Origin: Abiotrophia sp938010525
GTDB taxonomy: Bacteria; Bacillota; Bacilli; Lactobacillales; Aerococcaceae
Direction of reading: 5' to 3'
Assembly (NCBI RefSeq): GCF_938010525.1
Contig: NZ_CALLVK010000007.1
Span: forward strand, 1 to 29,530
DNA length: 29,530 nt
Shown here: positions 1 through 7,900 of the stretch, in pieces
How positions within the stretch are numbered: position 1 is the stretch's first letter
Layout: each line of letters begins with the position of its first letter
The notes under the pieces: generated by a model
The model's input: only the letters and a program-made list of their open reading frames with translations
Told to the model about the DNA's origin: nothing
The model's database searches: none
Translations under genes and position numbers: made by a program

Positions 1-210
1 AGACCACCGAACCAGAGGAGCCGAGATAAAGGGCCAGGCAAGATAGAAACATACGCTTAAGACTGGCTGCCAGCTTTTGGGGGAGAGCTCATATAGGGAA
101 AGTAGCCCCCAGCCTACTAAGGACATAAAGACTAGCAGCAAAACTAGAAGGGACAAAAATCGTACCCCAAAAATATGGCTAACCCGCAAATTTAGGCTTA
201 GTTTCTTCAT
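1..210 (-). CDS. Membrane protein, N-terminal part only (runs off left edge)
   Basis: An open frame of 70 codons begins with ATG at 210 and stays open to base 1, so the gene continues outside the window. The start MKKLSLNLRVSHIFGVRF is followed by a strongly hydrophobic segment (about residues 17-40) and, after a short polar stretch (YELSPKSWQP), a second hydrophobic segment (about 50-67), giving at least two membrane helices. A GGGAG ribosome binding site lies 8 nt before the ATG, and a sigma-A-like promoter sits just upstream at 242-270. I do not recognise the family; the visible part is too short. That it is a real gene is fairly sure, because start, binding site and promoter all line up. 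Confidence 0.6.
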   Translation of the reverse strand, partial: MKKLSLNLRVSHIFGVRFLSLLVLLLVFMSLVGWGLLSLYELSPKSWQPVLSVCFYLAWPFISAPLVRWS

Positions 211-241
211 AGCTAGCTCTCCCATCCTTTCACATAGGCTT

Positions 242-270
242 ATTCTACTCTAATCGCCTCTTTCTAGCAA
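242..270 (-). promoter_or_regulatory. Predicted sigma-A promoter for the left-edge membrane protein
   Basis: Read on the minus strand: -35 TTGCTA (265-270), a 17-bp spacer, and -10 TAGAAT (242-247). It lies between the terminator of the NAD operon and the membrane protein start at 210, so that gene is probably transcribed separately. Confidence 0.5.
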
Positions 271-281
271 GAAGAAGACAC

Positions 282-310
282 AAAAAAAAGACCGCCTCAG
301 GCAGTCTTTT
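282..310 (-). terminator. Rho-independent terminator of the nadR-pnuC-nrtR operon
   Basis: On the minus strand, AAAAGACTGCC pairs with GGCGGTCTTTT around a 3-nt loop (11 pairs, one G-T) and is followed by a run of T. It starts 5 nt after the nrtR stop codon. Confidence 0.85.
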
Positions 311-314
311 CTTA

Positions 315-1139
315 CTAATAAAATGGATTGAGTTGATAGGTGTAGGTTTTATGACTACGCCCCCGTTTACCGGCACCCGCATGGCCAAATTCCAGGAAGG
401 TCAGATACTTCTCCTGACGCAATCGGAAGGCCGTCATGCCCACATGGCGGAATTGGGGATGATTGAAGACATCGAAGATGGCCCGCACATCCTTAATGGT
501 GAAGGTGCTTGGCAGAAGCGATAGAACCGTCGGATGGTACTCCAACTTATTGGATAGGCGTCTCACCGCTTTGGTGATAATCAACTCATGGTCGAAGGCC
601 AAGTCCCGAATGAAATCTTGACTCTCACTATCCACTAGCAAAAGGGCTCCTGACTCGGTCACCGAGAGATTAGCCCAGCAAATGGCGCTAGCATCATCCC
701 CTGCCACCGCCTCCTGGCCGCTATCATAGGGCAGGTAGACGATATGAGCCACCGAGACCACCCAGGCGCGTGGATCACGACCTGGACTGGCAAAGGTCTC
801 CAACTGCTCAATTCGCAGCGGGTCCAAGGCAATATGGGTTTCCTCTAGCACCTCACGAATGGTAGCCTGCGTGGTGTCTTCGTCCGGTTCGACAAAGCCA
901 CCTGGCAAGGCATAGTGACCCAAGAAAGGATGGGCCTTACGCTTGATTAAGAGCAATTGTAGTTGGGGCGCCTCCTCTTGGTCGGCCTGATACCAACGTA
1001 AGATCACATTGTCTACCGTTAAGGCTGGTTTGGGATAGTTGGGAAATTCCTGTTTTTGGTACCAGGTCAAAAATTCTTCCTGGCTGGCCTCAGTCTCATA
1101 ATAGTGCTTTTCGGCTTGAGGGTCCTTAAATTCAGGCAT
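315..1139 (-). CDS. nrtR: NrtR-like transcriptional regulator of NAD metabolism (Nudix domain plus winged helix)
   Basis: Protein of 274 residues. The N-terminal half is a Nudix fold whose box runs from G81 to I103 (G-x5-E-x7-REVLEE-T-H-I); every acidic and basic box residue is kept, but the usual glycine near its end is His102. The C-terminal part (about 195-274), with R-x-RQEKYLTF and GKRGRSHKTYTYQL, resembles the winged-helix domain of NrtR repressors, which sense ADP-ribose or related NAD metabolites. Context agrees: it is the last gene of an operon with nadR and pnuC, 11 nt after pnuC. The start is supported by AAGGAGGG upstream. It probably represses its own operon through the palindromes at 3130-3225 (inference). 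A plain ADP-ribose pyrophosphatase is the alternative, since the Nudix box may still be catalytic. Confidence 0.85.
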   Translation of the reverse strand: MPEFKDPQAEKHYYETEASQEEFLTWYQKQEFPNYPKPALTVDNVILRWYQADQEEAPQLQLLLIKRKAHPFLGHYALPGGFVEPDEDTTQATIREVLEETHIALDPLRIEQLETFASPGRDPRAWVVSVAHIVYLPYDSGQEAVAGDDASAICWANLSVTESGALLLVDSESQDFIRDLAFDHELIITKAVRRLSNKLEYHPTVLSLLPSTFTIKDVRAIFDVFNHPQFRHVGMTAFRLRQEKYLTFLEFGHAGAGKRGRSHKTYTYQLNPFY

Positions 1140-1150
1140 GAAGTCCCTCC

Positions 1151-1987
1151 TTATTGATTGGTCTGAGCTTGTTGAATCCAGCGATACATGCCGACAATAC
1201 TGTTTACTGTGAAGAGCAGGTACATGACCACAATATCGACGGAGCCATCAGTGCCCCACCAGAGGTAAATGGAGAAGAGATTGGTAGCAATCCAGAAGAG
1301 CCATTGTTCGGCATAGAGCTCGGTCATTAACTTCTGCCCCACCACATTGGTCCCATCAGTCACAGAATCACGGAATGGTCGATTAGCACCGATAGATTTG
1401 TAAGCTAAGCCCATAAGTAGCCAAACAATGGCAGTTTGAGCTAAAGCAATAATCCAGTCAACCAAGCTCATGCGACGGGACTTGACATTAGTAGGTGTGT
1501 CTTCCACTTGATGGGTTTGTTCTCGACGCTTACGGTCTGCCATAAGCCAGACATAAAGGCCAATCGGTTGCATAACTACGAAGTAGGCATTAGTTAAAAC
1601 CTCTCCATAGAATCCATTACCGATAGCTAAGAATAAGTAAATACTGGTCGTAATGACACCAAAGAAGTAGTTGGATTTACGGCCCTCAGCTACCAAAATA
1701 ACGTTAATAACCCCTGTAATAGAGGCGATAAAGCCTAGCAAGGTTGAATCTGGGTCGCGCAAAGCAACAATAATCGGCACAATGGACATAATGATTAAGT
1801 AAGCCCACTCCAGTTGAGTACGGCCCACTACTAAGTCCTCATAGATGGCCTTAACTACGCCAGCAAAGCCTAATTTCTTCGTGTCACCGGCCAAGGTTTT
1901 GAGGTTGCGCCCCGTTACCTTATAGCCTGATGTGCAGTAATCGTGGAGTTTGGTCCACTTGGTCTTAAAATTTTCAACAATTGACAT
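1151..1987 (-). CDS. pnuC: PnuC-type nicotinamide riboside/mononucleotide transporter
   Basis: Protein of 278 residues with several hydrophobic helices from about residue 60 on. The stretch with GRKSNYFFGVITTSIYLFLA, a W-WG region near the C-terminus (YLWWGTDGSVDIV) and a final membrane helix are typical of PnuC, which imports nicotinamide riboside in Gram-positives. The N-terminal 55 residues are charged and probably cytoplasmic. The gene starts 3 nt after the nadR stop, and its GGAGG binding site overlaps the end of nadR, so the two are cotranscribed and probably coupled. NadR downstream of import would phosphorylate nicotinamide riboside and adenylate it to NAD. Family assignment rests on sequence pattern and on the nadR/nrtR neighbours. 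Confidence 0.9.
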   Translation of the reverse strand: MSIVENFKTKWTKLHDYCTSGYKVTGRNLKTLAGDTKKLGFAGVVKAIYEDLVVGRTQLEWAYLIIMSIVPIIVALRDPDSTLLGFIASITGVINVILVAEGRKSNYFFGVITTSIYLFLAIGNGFYGEVLTNAYFVVMQPIGLYVWLMADRKRREQTHQVEDTPTNVKSRRMSLVDWIIALAQTAIVWLLMGLAYKSIGANRPFRDSVTDGTNVVGQKLMTELYAEQWLFWIATNLFSIYLWWGTDGSVDIVVMYLLFTVNSIVGMYRWIQQAQTNQ

Positions 1988-1990
1988 GTT

Positions 1991-3109
1991 CTATACCTCC
2001 TGATTCAATAGGCTTGCAATTTCAATTTTGGCTGTTTCGTAGAGACTCTCGAAGAAGGTCTGGCCTGGATTAGGATTACCCAAGTAGACAATCTTGTCAG
2101 CCAATCCCGCTTCTTCAAAAAGTTGAATAGTTAAGGATGTGAAAGCATCGCGGGTTTCTTCATCCGACATGGTCATATCCCGAACTCCATCGTCCACATA
2201 GTTCGATTGTGGTAGGACGACAAAGATTTTGTCCCATTTTTCTTTCTCAATCATGGACTGGTAGACGTCTGTCAAGGCTTGGAAATCTTCCTCAGACAGA
2301 CTGTCCTTTAGGTAGTACTCTGCATAGGCCATGGTAATGGTCGAGTTGGTATCGGCGATAATTAAGCCATTGTTAGCTGGCGAATCAATCAGGTCCGAAG
2401 TCTGACGGAACTGACCGGTAAAGAGATAGGTGTAGTCGTTCTTGTCCAATTCATCATCTAAGACATTGTAACGTTCCTGGTACTCACGGGCATACTCCGG
2501 CGACCAAGGGCAACCGAAGAGACGTGATAAATCCCGCGCCAAGGTCGTCTTACCGTTGGAAGCAGAGCCTGCAATCAGAACGTTGGTTGAGAAGAAACGA
2601 CGGAACGGCTTGGCAATCTGATGCCAATGGGCACGAGGATTATTTCGAATCATGGTCCCTGAAATCTTAATTATGGAACGGTCTACCAGGACTACTTCCC
2701 AGTCAGGTCGCAGTTCATTAATCTTATCCTTGTACTCTGTCTCGCCACAATAGACCACAATCTTAGCTGAGCCACTGAAGGTCACATACTGGGCAATGGA
2801 CTCATCGAGCTTGGCTAGCCACTCTACCCAACCATTAGGATAGACTGGAATATGATTCTCATCTAGCTTATCGACAATGACCAAGTCATCATAGCGGAAA
2901 GTCTCACGCGTATAACGAAATCTCTTGCGTAGACTCAGCCCGATTAGATCCCCTCGGTCCCCATCATAACCTGACACGATGGTTAGAACCCCATCATTGT
3001 GGCGCTTGGCCTGGTTAATAATATCAATATGCCCAACGTGTAGCGGGGCGAAAGTCCCAAAGACGATGCCAAGGGACGTCACATTCTCTAACTTCTTTCG
3101 TTTTACCAT
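1991..3109 (-). CDS. nadR: NadR: bifunctional NMN adenylyltransferase / ribosylnicotinamide kinase
   Basis: Protein of 372 residues in two parts. Residues 12-160 form a nucleotidyltransferase domain: GTFAPLHVGH (18-27) holds the HxGH motif and ISGTMIR (149-155) matches the family's C-terminal ISxTxxR signature. Residues 175-370 form a P-loop kinase with Walker A GSASNGKTT (181-189). This gives ATP-dependent conversion of nicotinamide riboside to NMN and of NMN to NAD in the cytoplasm. The enterobacterial NadR helix-turn-helix at the N-terminus is absent, so this version is purely enzymatic, and the separate NrtR protein in the operon presumably supplies regulation. It is the first gene of the operon, with its promoter at 3229-3257 and a leader of about 110 nt holding two palindromes. 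Confidence 0.92.
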   Translation of the reverse strand: MVKRKKLENVTSLGIVFGTFAPLHVGHIDIINQAKRHNDGVLTIVSGYDGDRGDLIGLSLRKRFRYTRETFRYDDLVIVDKLDENHIPVYPNGWVEWLAKLDESIAQYVTFSGSAKIVVYCGETEYKDKINELRPDWEVVLVDRSIIKISGTMIRNNPRAHWHQIAKPFRRFFSTNVLIAGSASNGKTTLARDLSRLFGCPWSPEYAREYQERYNVLDDELDKNDYTYLFTGQFRQTSDLIDSPANNGLIIADTNSTITMAYAEYYLKDSLSEEDFQALTDVYQSMIEKEKWDKIFVVLPQSNYVDDGVRDMTMSDEETRDAFTSLTIQLFEEAGLADKIVYLGNPNPGQTFFESLYETAKIEIASLLNQEV

Positions 3110-3129
3110 TCTCTAACCTCTTTTGACCT

Positions 3130-3152
3130 ATAAAGTTAGGTATTAACTTTAT
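3130..3152. promoter_or_regulatory. Operator-like palindrome 1 in the nadR leader
   Basis: ATAAAGTTA-ggtat-TAACTTTAT, a perfect 9-bp inverted repeat with a 5-bp centre. It lies about 70-90 nt downstream of the predicted nadR transcription start. It closely resembles the palindrome at 3203-3225. A candidate NrtR site (inference). Confidence 0.6.
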
Positions 3153-3202
3153 TTAAGGATAAGATTAAGCCAGACCCTTACTAGCATTAAACAGAAAGAT
3201 TA

Positions 3203-3225
3203 ATTAAGTCAGGAGCTAACTTAAT
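3203..3225. promoter_or_regulatory. Operator-like palindrome 2 at the nadR transcription start
   Basis: ATTAAGTCA-ggagc-TAACTTAAT, arms matching at 8 of 9 positions with a 5-bp centre. It begins 3 bp downstream of the -10 box of the nadR promoter, so a bound repressor would cover the start point. Both palindromes share an AGG at the same place and a trailing TTTAA outside the arms. Confidence 0.6.
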
Positions 3226-3228
3226 TTA

Positions 3229-3257
3229 AATATAACACAATTGAAACATAATGTCTA
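3229..3257 (-). promoter_or_regulatory. Promoter of the nadR-pnuC-nrtR operon
   Basis: Minus strand: -35 TAGACA (3252-3257), a 17-bp spacer, and -10 TATATT (3229-3234). Position, spacing and overlap with the downstream palindrome make this the likely regulated promoter. Confidence 0.6.
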
Positions 3258-3277
3258 CTGTTTTTCAGAAAAGTCGC

Positions 3278-3306
3278 TTTATTTCTGAATCAATTTATTA
3301 TACAAT
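3278..3306 (+). promoter_or_regulatory. Weak candidate promoter for the patatin/phosphatase pair
   Basis: A -10-like TACAAT (3301-3306) lies within TTATTATACAATAG, with a poor -35 (TTTATT, 3278-3283) at 17 bp. A small inverted repeat AGTGA-N6-TCACT follows immediately (3307-3322). The -35 is weak, so the call is tentative; no better promoter is visible before 3393. Confidence 0.3.
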
Positions 3307-3392
3307 AGTGACATGAATCACTTTAGGCTCGTAGGAGTGTCATGTTTTGTCCCTAAGCAAGATGGTGGCACCTTCCGTAAAGGAGGAAGAAT

Positions 3393-4253
3393 ATGCGGAT
3401 AGGCATGGTCTTCGAAGGTGGCGGGATGCGCGGTTTATACACGGCCGGTGTCCTAGATAGTTTAATGACAGCCCAGATTCCTGTAGATGAGATCGTGGCT
3501 GTATCAGCAGGAGCCCTCTTTGGGGCCAACTATGTCAGTGGTCAAATTGGTCGGGCATGGCGTTATAATCGACGCTATCTTGGCGACAAACGTTATATGA
3601 GTCTAAGCTCTTGGCTCAAGACTGGTAACTATGTTAACAAGGACTTTGCCTACTACCAAGTCCCTATGACCCTGGATCCTTTCGATAACGAGCGCTTTAA
3701 GGCTTCTAAGACCCGTTTTCACGCGGTTGTCACCCATGTAGCCAGTGGGAGAGCCGAATACGCCCTAGTTGAGGATGTATTTAGCCAAATGGAAGTCCTC
3801 AGAGCTAGTTCCGCCCTACCCTTCGTCTCTAAAATGATTCAGTTAGATGCTAGCCCTTATTTAAGTGGCGGTGCCTATCTCGACGGTGGTATTAGTGATA
3901 GCATCCCAGTCCATTACGCGCGCCAACTGGGTCTTGATAAATTAATTGTGGTCCTTACCAGACCCGCTACTTATCGTAAAGCTACTCACTCAAATCCATT
4001 TTATTCAATGTTCTACCACCGCTTCCCTGCCTTGGTCCAAGCTCTTAAACAGCGTAATAGCCACTATAATCAGATCCTAGAGCAGATTGAATGCTTGGAA
4101 GCACAAGGCGAACTATTCGCCATTCGCCCATCTAGCCACCTTAAAGTTGGTAGATTTGAAAGTGACATCGCCGTTTTGGAGTCACTCTACAACTTAGGTC
4201 GACAAGATGGACAAAACCAAATAAATCCCCTCGAAATTTACTTACAAATGTAA
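3393..4253 (+). CDS. Patatin-like phospholipase family protein (YjjU-like)
   Basis: Protein of 286 residues. The glycine-rich oxyanion motif EGGGMRG is at 8-14, the nucleophile elbow is AVSAG (Ser38, with Ala in place of the first Gly of GxSxG), and the dyad aspartate is Asp164 in YLDGGISDSIP. These are the catalytic features of patatin-type serine lipid acyl hydrolases, and the pattern around VSGQ and RYMSLSSWLKTGNYVNKDF matches the bacterial YjjU group, whose physiological substrate is not firmly known. There is no signal peptide, so it is probably cytoplasmic or membrane-associated. The start is fixed by AAAGGAGG 7 nt upstream. It is followed after 13 nt by the tyrosine phosphatase gene, probably in one transcript. 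Confidence 0.85.
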   Translation: MRIGMVFEGGGMRGLYTAGVLDSLMTAQIPVDEIVAVSAGALFGANYVSGQIGRAWRYNRRYLGDKRYMSLSSWLKTGNYVNKDFAYYQVPMTLDPFDNERFKASKTRFHAVVTHVASGRAEYALVEDVFSQMEVLRASSALPFVSKMIQLDASPYLSGGAYLDGGISDSIPVHYARQLGLDKLIVVLTRPATYRKATHSNPFYSMFYHRFPALVQALKQRNSHYNQILEQIECLEAQGELFAIRPSSHLKVGRFESDIAVLESLYNLGRQDGQNQINPLEIYLQM

Positions 4254-4266
4254 AAAGGAGATATTT

Positions 4267-4731
4267 ATGGTTAAAGTTATATTTGTTTGCTTGGGTAATA
4301 TCTGCCGTTCACCAATGGCAGAAGCAATCTTCAGCCACTTGGTGGCAGAAGCCGGTCTAAGCGACCAAATAACAATCGATTCTGCTGCAACTAGTCCTTG
4401 GGAAATTGGCAAAACGATTCATGAAGATGCCAATGAGCGCCTAAAAGCCTTAGGGATTCCTACTCCAAAACATGTTGCGCGACAACTAGATCTCGAAGAC
4501 ATCAAAGCTGATTACATCATCGGTATGGATGAGCCCAATTTACGGGCTATCAATTATCTGATTGGCGCTCGCCCTAGTGGTGAAGTCAATATGCTCTTGC
4601 ACTATGCTGGAGAAGAAACTCAGATTGCAGACCCTTGGTACACAGAAGACTTTGATACAGCCTTTACTGAAATCTATCGTGGTTGCCAAGCACTCTTGGC
4701 ACACATTCAAGCTCATCATAGTTTTGATTAA
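4267..4731 (+). CDS. Low-molecular-weight protein-tyrosine phosphatase
   Basis: Protein of 154 residues, the usual length for the family. The P-loop CLGNICRS (8-15) gives catalytic Cys8 and Arg14 in the C-x5-R signature, and the general-acid aspartate is in the DPWYTED segment near residue 124. Such enzymes dephosphorylate phosphotyrosine in proteins; in Firmicutes they often counter BY-kinases of polysaccharide synthesis, but no such kinase is in this window. An AAAAAGGAG binding site precedes the ATG. It lies 13 nt behind the patatin-like gene and is followed by a terminator at 4852-4871. Confidence 0.92.
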   Translation: MVKVIFVCLGNICRSPMAEAIFSHLVAEAGLSDQITIDSAATSPWEIGKTIHEDANERLKALGIPTPKHVARQLDLEDIKADYIIGMDEPNLRAINYLIGARPSGEVNMLLHYAGEETQIADPWYTEDFDTAFTEIYRGCQALLAHIQAHHSFD

Positions 4732-4759
4732 GAAGCACTTCGATTTAATATTGCCTAAT

Positions 4760-4867
4760 AGTCCTAGAAGGACTTGTCTACTTAAACAACCAGCTAATTG
4801 TGTCCCTGCAAGCCGACAGGTCCACGCTAGTAACTTGGTTGCTAACCTAGCAAGTCCTTCTAGGACT
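4760..4867. repeat. 17-bp perfect inverted repeat spanning 108 bp
   Basis: AGTCCTAGAAGGACTTG at 4760-4776 is repeated exactly in inverse orientation at 4851-4867. Each arm is itself a small hairpin (AGTCC/GGACT around TAGAA or TTCTA). Within the 74-bp interior CAACCAG (about 4788-4794) can pair with TTGGTTG (about 4835-4841). The element could fold as one long RNA helix or as two small hairpins. It contains no open frame. Confidence 0.7.
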
Positions 4868-4871
4868 TTTT
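4852..4871 (+). terminator. Terminator of the patatin/phosphatase transcript
   Basis: AAGTCC pairs with GGACTT around TTCTA and is followed by a short T run. This is the right arm of the 17-bp inverted repeat. The 6-bp stem is short, so the longer pairing with the left arm may contribute. Confidence 0.55.
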
Positions 4872-4877
4872 ACATAC

Positions 4878-4920
4878 AAAAAAGCGAGCCCCTTTCCTGG
4901 AAATCAGGAAAGGGGCTCGC
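4878..4920 (-). terminator. Strong terminator of the giant adhesin gene
   Basis: Minus strand: a perfect 16-bp stem, GCGAGCCCCTTTCCTG with its complement, around a 5-nt loop, followed by six T. It lies just downstream of the adhesin stop codon. Confidence 0.92.
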
Positions 4921-4952
4921 ACTATTTGACTACTTACTTCCTATTGGAAGTT

Positions 4953-7900
4953 CTAGTTTTCAGCTTTAACCTTGCGTCCTAAGAAAACAAGAGTCAATGC
5001 TAATGTCATAAAGCCAGTTGCTAACCAGAAGAAGTCATTGCTTTCCCCGGTCTTAGGCAAGTGCTTGCCTAGGCGCTTGCCACGCTCATTTGGTTCACTT
5101 GCATCAGCAGATTGCTCGCTGACACTAGAGCCTGAATCATTTGAGTCTGGATTTGGCGTTACATATGGTTGATAACGCGCAATTACGCTAACTCCTGATT
5201 CATGTTGGAAGACTACCGCAGCCCCTTGTGGTTGGCCTACGAAATCTTCATTTGGTTGGAAGGTCACGTGACCAGTTAATGGGTTTAATGTATAGCTACC
5301 AATTTCTTTTCCATTGTCGTCTAGAGCCGGCACCGTTGTGGCATCTGTTGCTTCTTTGGTAAATGGATCTATCAAACGAGCTGGGCGACTAGCACTTGGC
5401 ACAAGGTCTTGACCGCTTGTTTGGTCAGTCGCACCTACCGTAGCAGACTGAGTCTTGCCTTGCACGTCTTCCGATTTAGCGTGATTTGGTACGATGTCTA
5501 AGACGTGTGGTGTGTAAGTCCCCTTAGCTGGAGTCCCATTAGTATCAACGCGAACCACCACAATTGAGGTCGCTGTCCCAACAAAATCTGGTTCTGGCAG
5601 GAAGGTAACCGTCCCATCATTGGCTAGGACATAAGATCCTTGGCCCTTAAGGGTCACTCTCTTGCTGCCGTCTTCGAAGGTTGGGTCCACATCCATATCA
5701 ATTGGCACTTGGCTGTTACCAGGCGTGAAGCTTGGCTTGCCCGTTTGAATCTGACCCTTGAGGCCATAGCTTTCTACTTGGTTACCACTTGGCGTTACGC
5801 CCGTTACACTTGGCGTGTAAGTAGCGGTCGCTGGGGTACCGTTCGCGTCTTTGGCTTGAACAGTGACTGGATCTGGAACTCCTACGAAGTCTTTCTTAGG
5901 TTGGAAGGTGACCGTGCCAGTCAGTGGGTCTAAGGTGTAGGTCCCGACTTCTTGCCCATCCTTAGTAGCTGGAACGCTAGTTTCAGTCACTGCTTTACCT
6001 GCTAGGACAAATTGAGCAGGTTGATCTGCATCAATCTTGATTGGCACATCAGGGTGGCCTGGCGTAAAGCTTGGGGTGCCAGTTTGACTTGCCCCTTGTA
6101 AGCCACTTGAAGTTGCTGGACTTCCACTTGGCGTTACCGCCGTAACGATTGGGGTATAAGTAGCAGTGGCCACCGTCCCGTTGACGTCTTGGCGTTTGAC
6201 AGTGACTGGGTCTGCTGTCCCGACGAAGGATTTTTCAGGCACGAAGGTCACAGTGCCATCTTTGGCAACCGTGTAAGTTCCTTGCCCTTCTACCTTCTTC
6301 TCAGTAGAACCATCTTCGAAAGTAGCGGCTACCGTGTCATCCATTGGCACCTTGTCTGACCCTGGTGTAAAGACGAGGGTAGCAGATTGGGTCTTACCTT
6401 GAATGTCGGTTGTGGTTTGATTGTCACCACGAGGCACAACGGCTGTAACGGTTGGGATGTAGCTTGCCTTGGCTGGCGTGCCGTTAGCATCTTTGACCTC
6501 CACTTGGATTGGATCTGGAGTACCAACAAAGTCCTTGTTAGGTTGGAAAGTGACGGTCCCAGTCTTAGGATCAATGGTGTAGGTCCCCACGGTCTTGCCG
6601 TCTTTGACAGCTGGTAAGCTAGTTTCATTGACTGCTTGACCTGTTGTAGGATCTACCAAGCGAGCAGGTTGCTCATCATTAATGGTGATTGGCACATCTG
6701 CATGGCCCGCTTCAAAGCTTGGCGTACCTGTTTGGGCTTGACCTTGCAAGCCTTCTGAAGTGACGCTAGTTCCTGTTGGAGTGACTGGTGTCACGGTTGG
6801 TGTGTAAGTAGCGGAAACGGCTACCCCGTTAGGATCTAGCACTTGGATGGTAGCTGGTTGAGCTGTCCCTACAAAATCCTTGTTTGGTTGGAAGGTAATC
6901 AAGCCTGTCTCAGGAGTGAGCTTATAGGTCCCGATAACCTTGCCATCCTTGTCCTTGGCATCGATTTGGCTAGCATCTGTGGCTGCGCCATCAACCACAA
7001 ATTTGGCTGGGTTTTGAGCAGAAACTTGGATAGCTTGATCCGCCCCACCATTGTTAGGATCTGGATTATAGGTGAATTCTGGTTGGCCAGTTTGAGCCTT
7101 ACCTTGGATATCTTGACTTACCTTGTCAAGGCCTTGACGGCTAGTTGGCAAGACGGTTGGCGTGTAGTTAGCTCTTGCTGGGGTCCCGTTGGCATCCTTA
7201 ACTTGAACTGTCACAGGATCTGGTGTCCCCACGAAATCAGCTTTAGGTTGGAAGGTTACTTGACCTGTCTTAGGATCTAAGGTGTAGGTTCCGACTTCTT
7301 TGCCATCCTTAGTAGCTGGCAGGCTGGTTTCAGTCACTGCTTGGCCACCAACATAGAATTGTGCAGGTTGCTGATCGTTAATGGTGATTGGCACCTTGGC
7401 ATCCCCTGGCGTAAAGACAGGTTGACCAGTTTGGCTAGCCCCTTGGAGGCCACTTGAGGTAACGTCCTTACCAGAAGGCGTCACGCCCGTTACATGTGGT
7501 TGGTAGGTGGCGGTGACTGTCACATCATTAGTGTCATGCGCTTGGATAGTTGCTGGAACTGGTGTGCCAACATAATCCTTATGCGGCGTGAAGGTCACTT
7601 GACCTGTCTCAGAGTTGAGCTTGTAGGTCCCGATCGTTTTACCATCGGTATCCTTGGCATCAATTTCTTTTTCTTGAACTACTTGACCGTCAACTACAAA
7701 GACTAGACTGTTCTCTACCAATGGTACAGTGACAGCTTGGCCATCAATTTGTGCTTGGCCTGGTGCAAAGCTTACGGTCCCTTCTTGGACTTGGCCTTGT
7801 ATATCAGTGGTTTCAGCGTTTGCTGAAGTTGGGGTTGCATCGACAACGGTTGGGGTGTAGGTCGCTTCAGCTGGCGTTCCGTTCTTATCCACACGGACGA

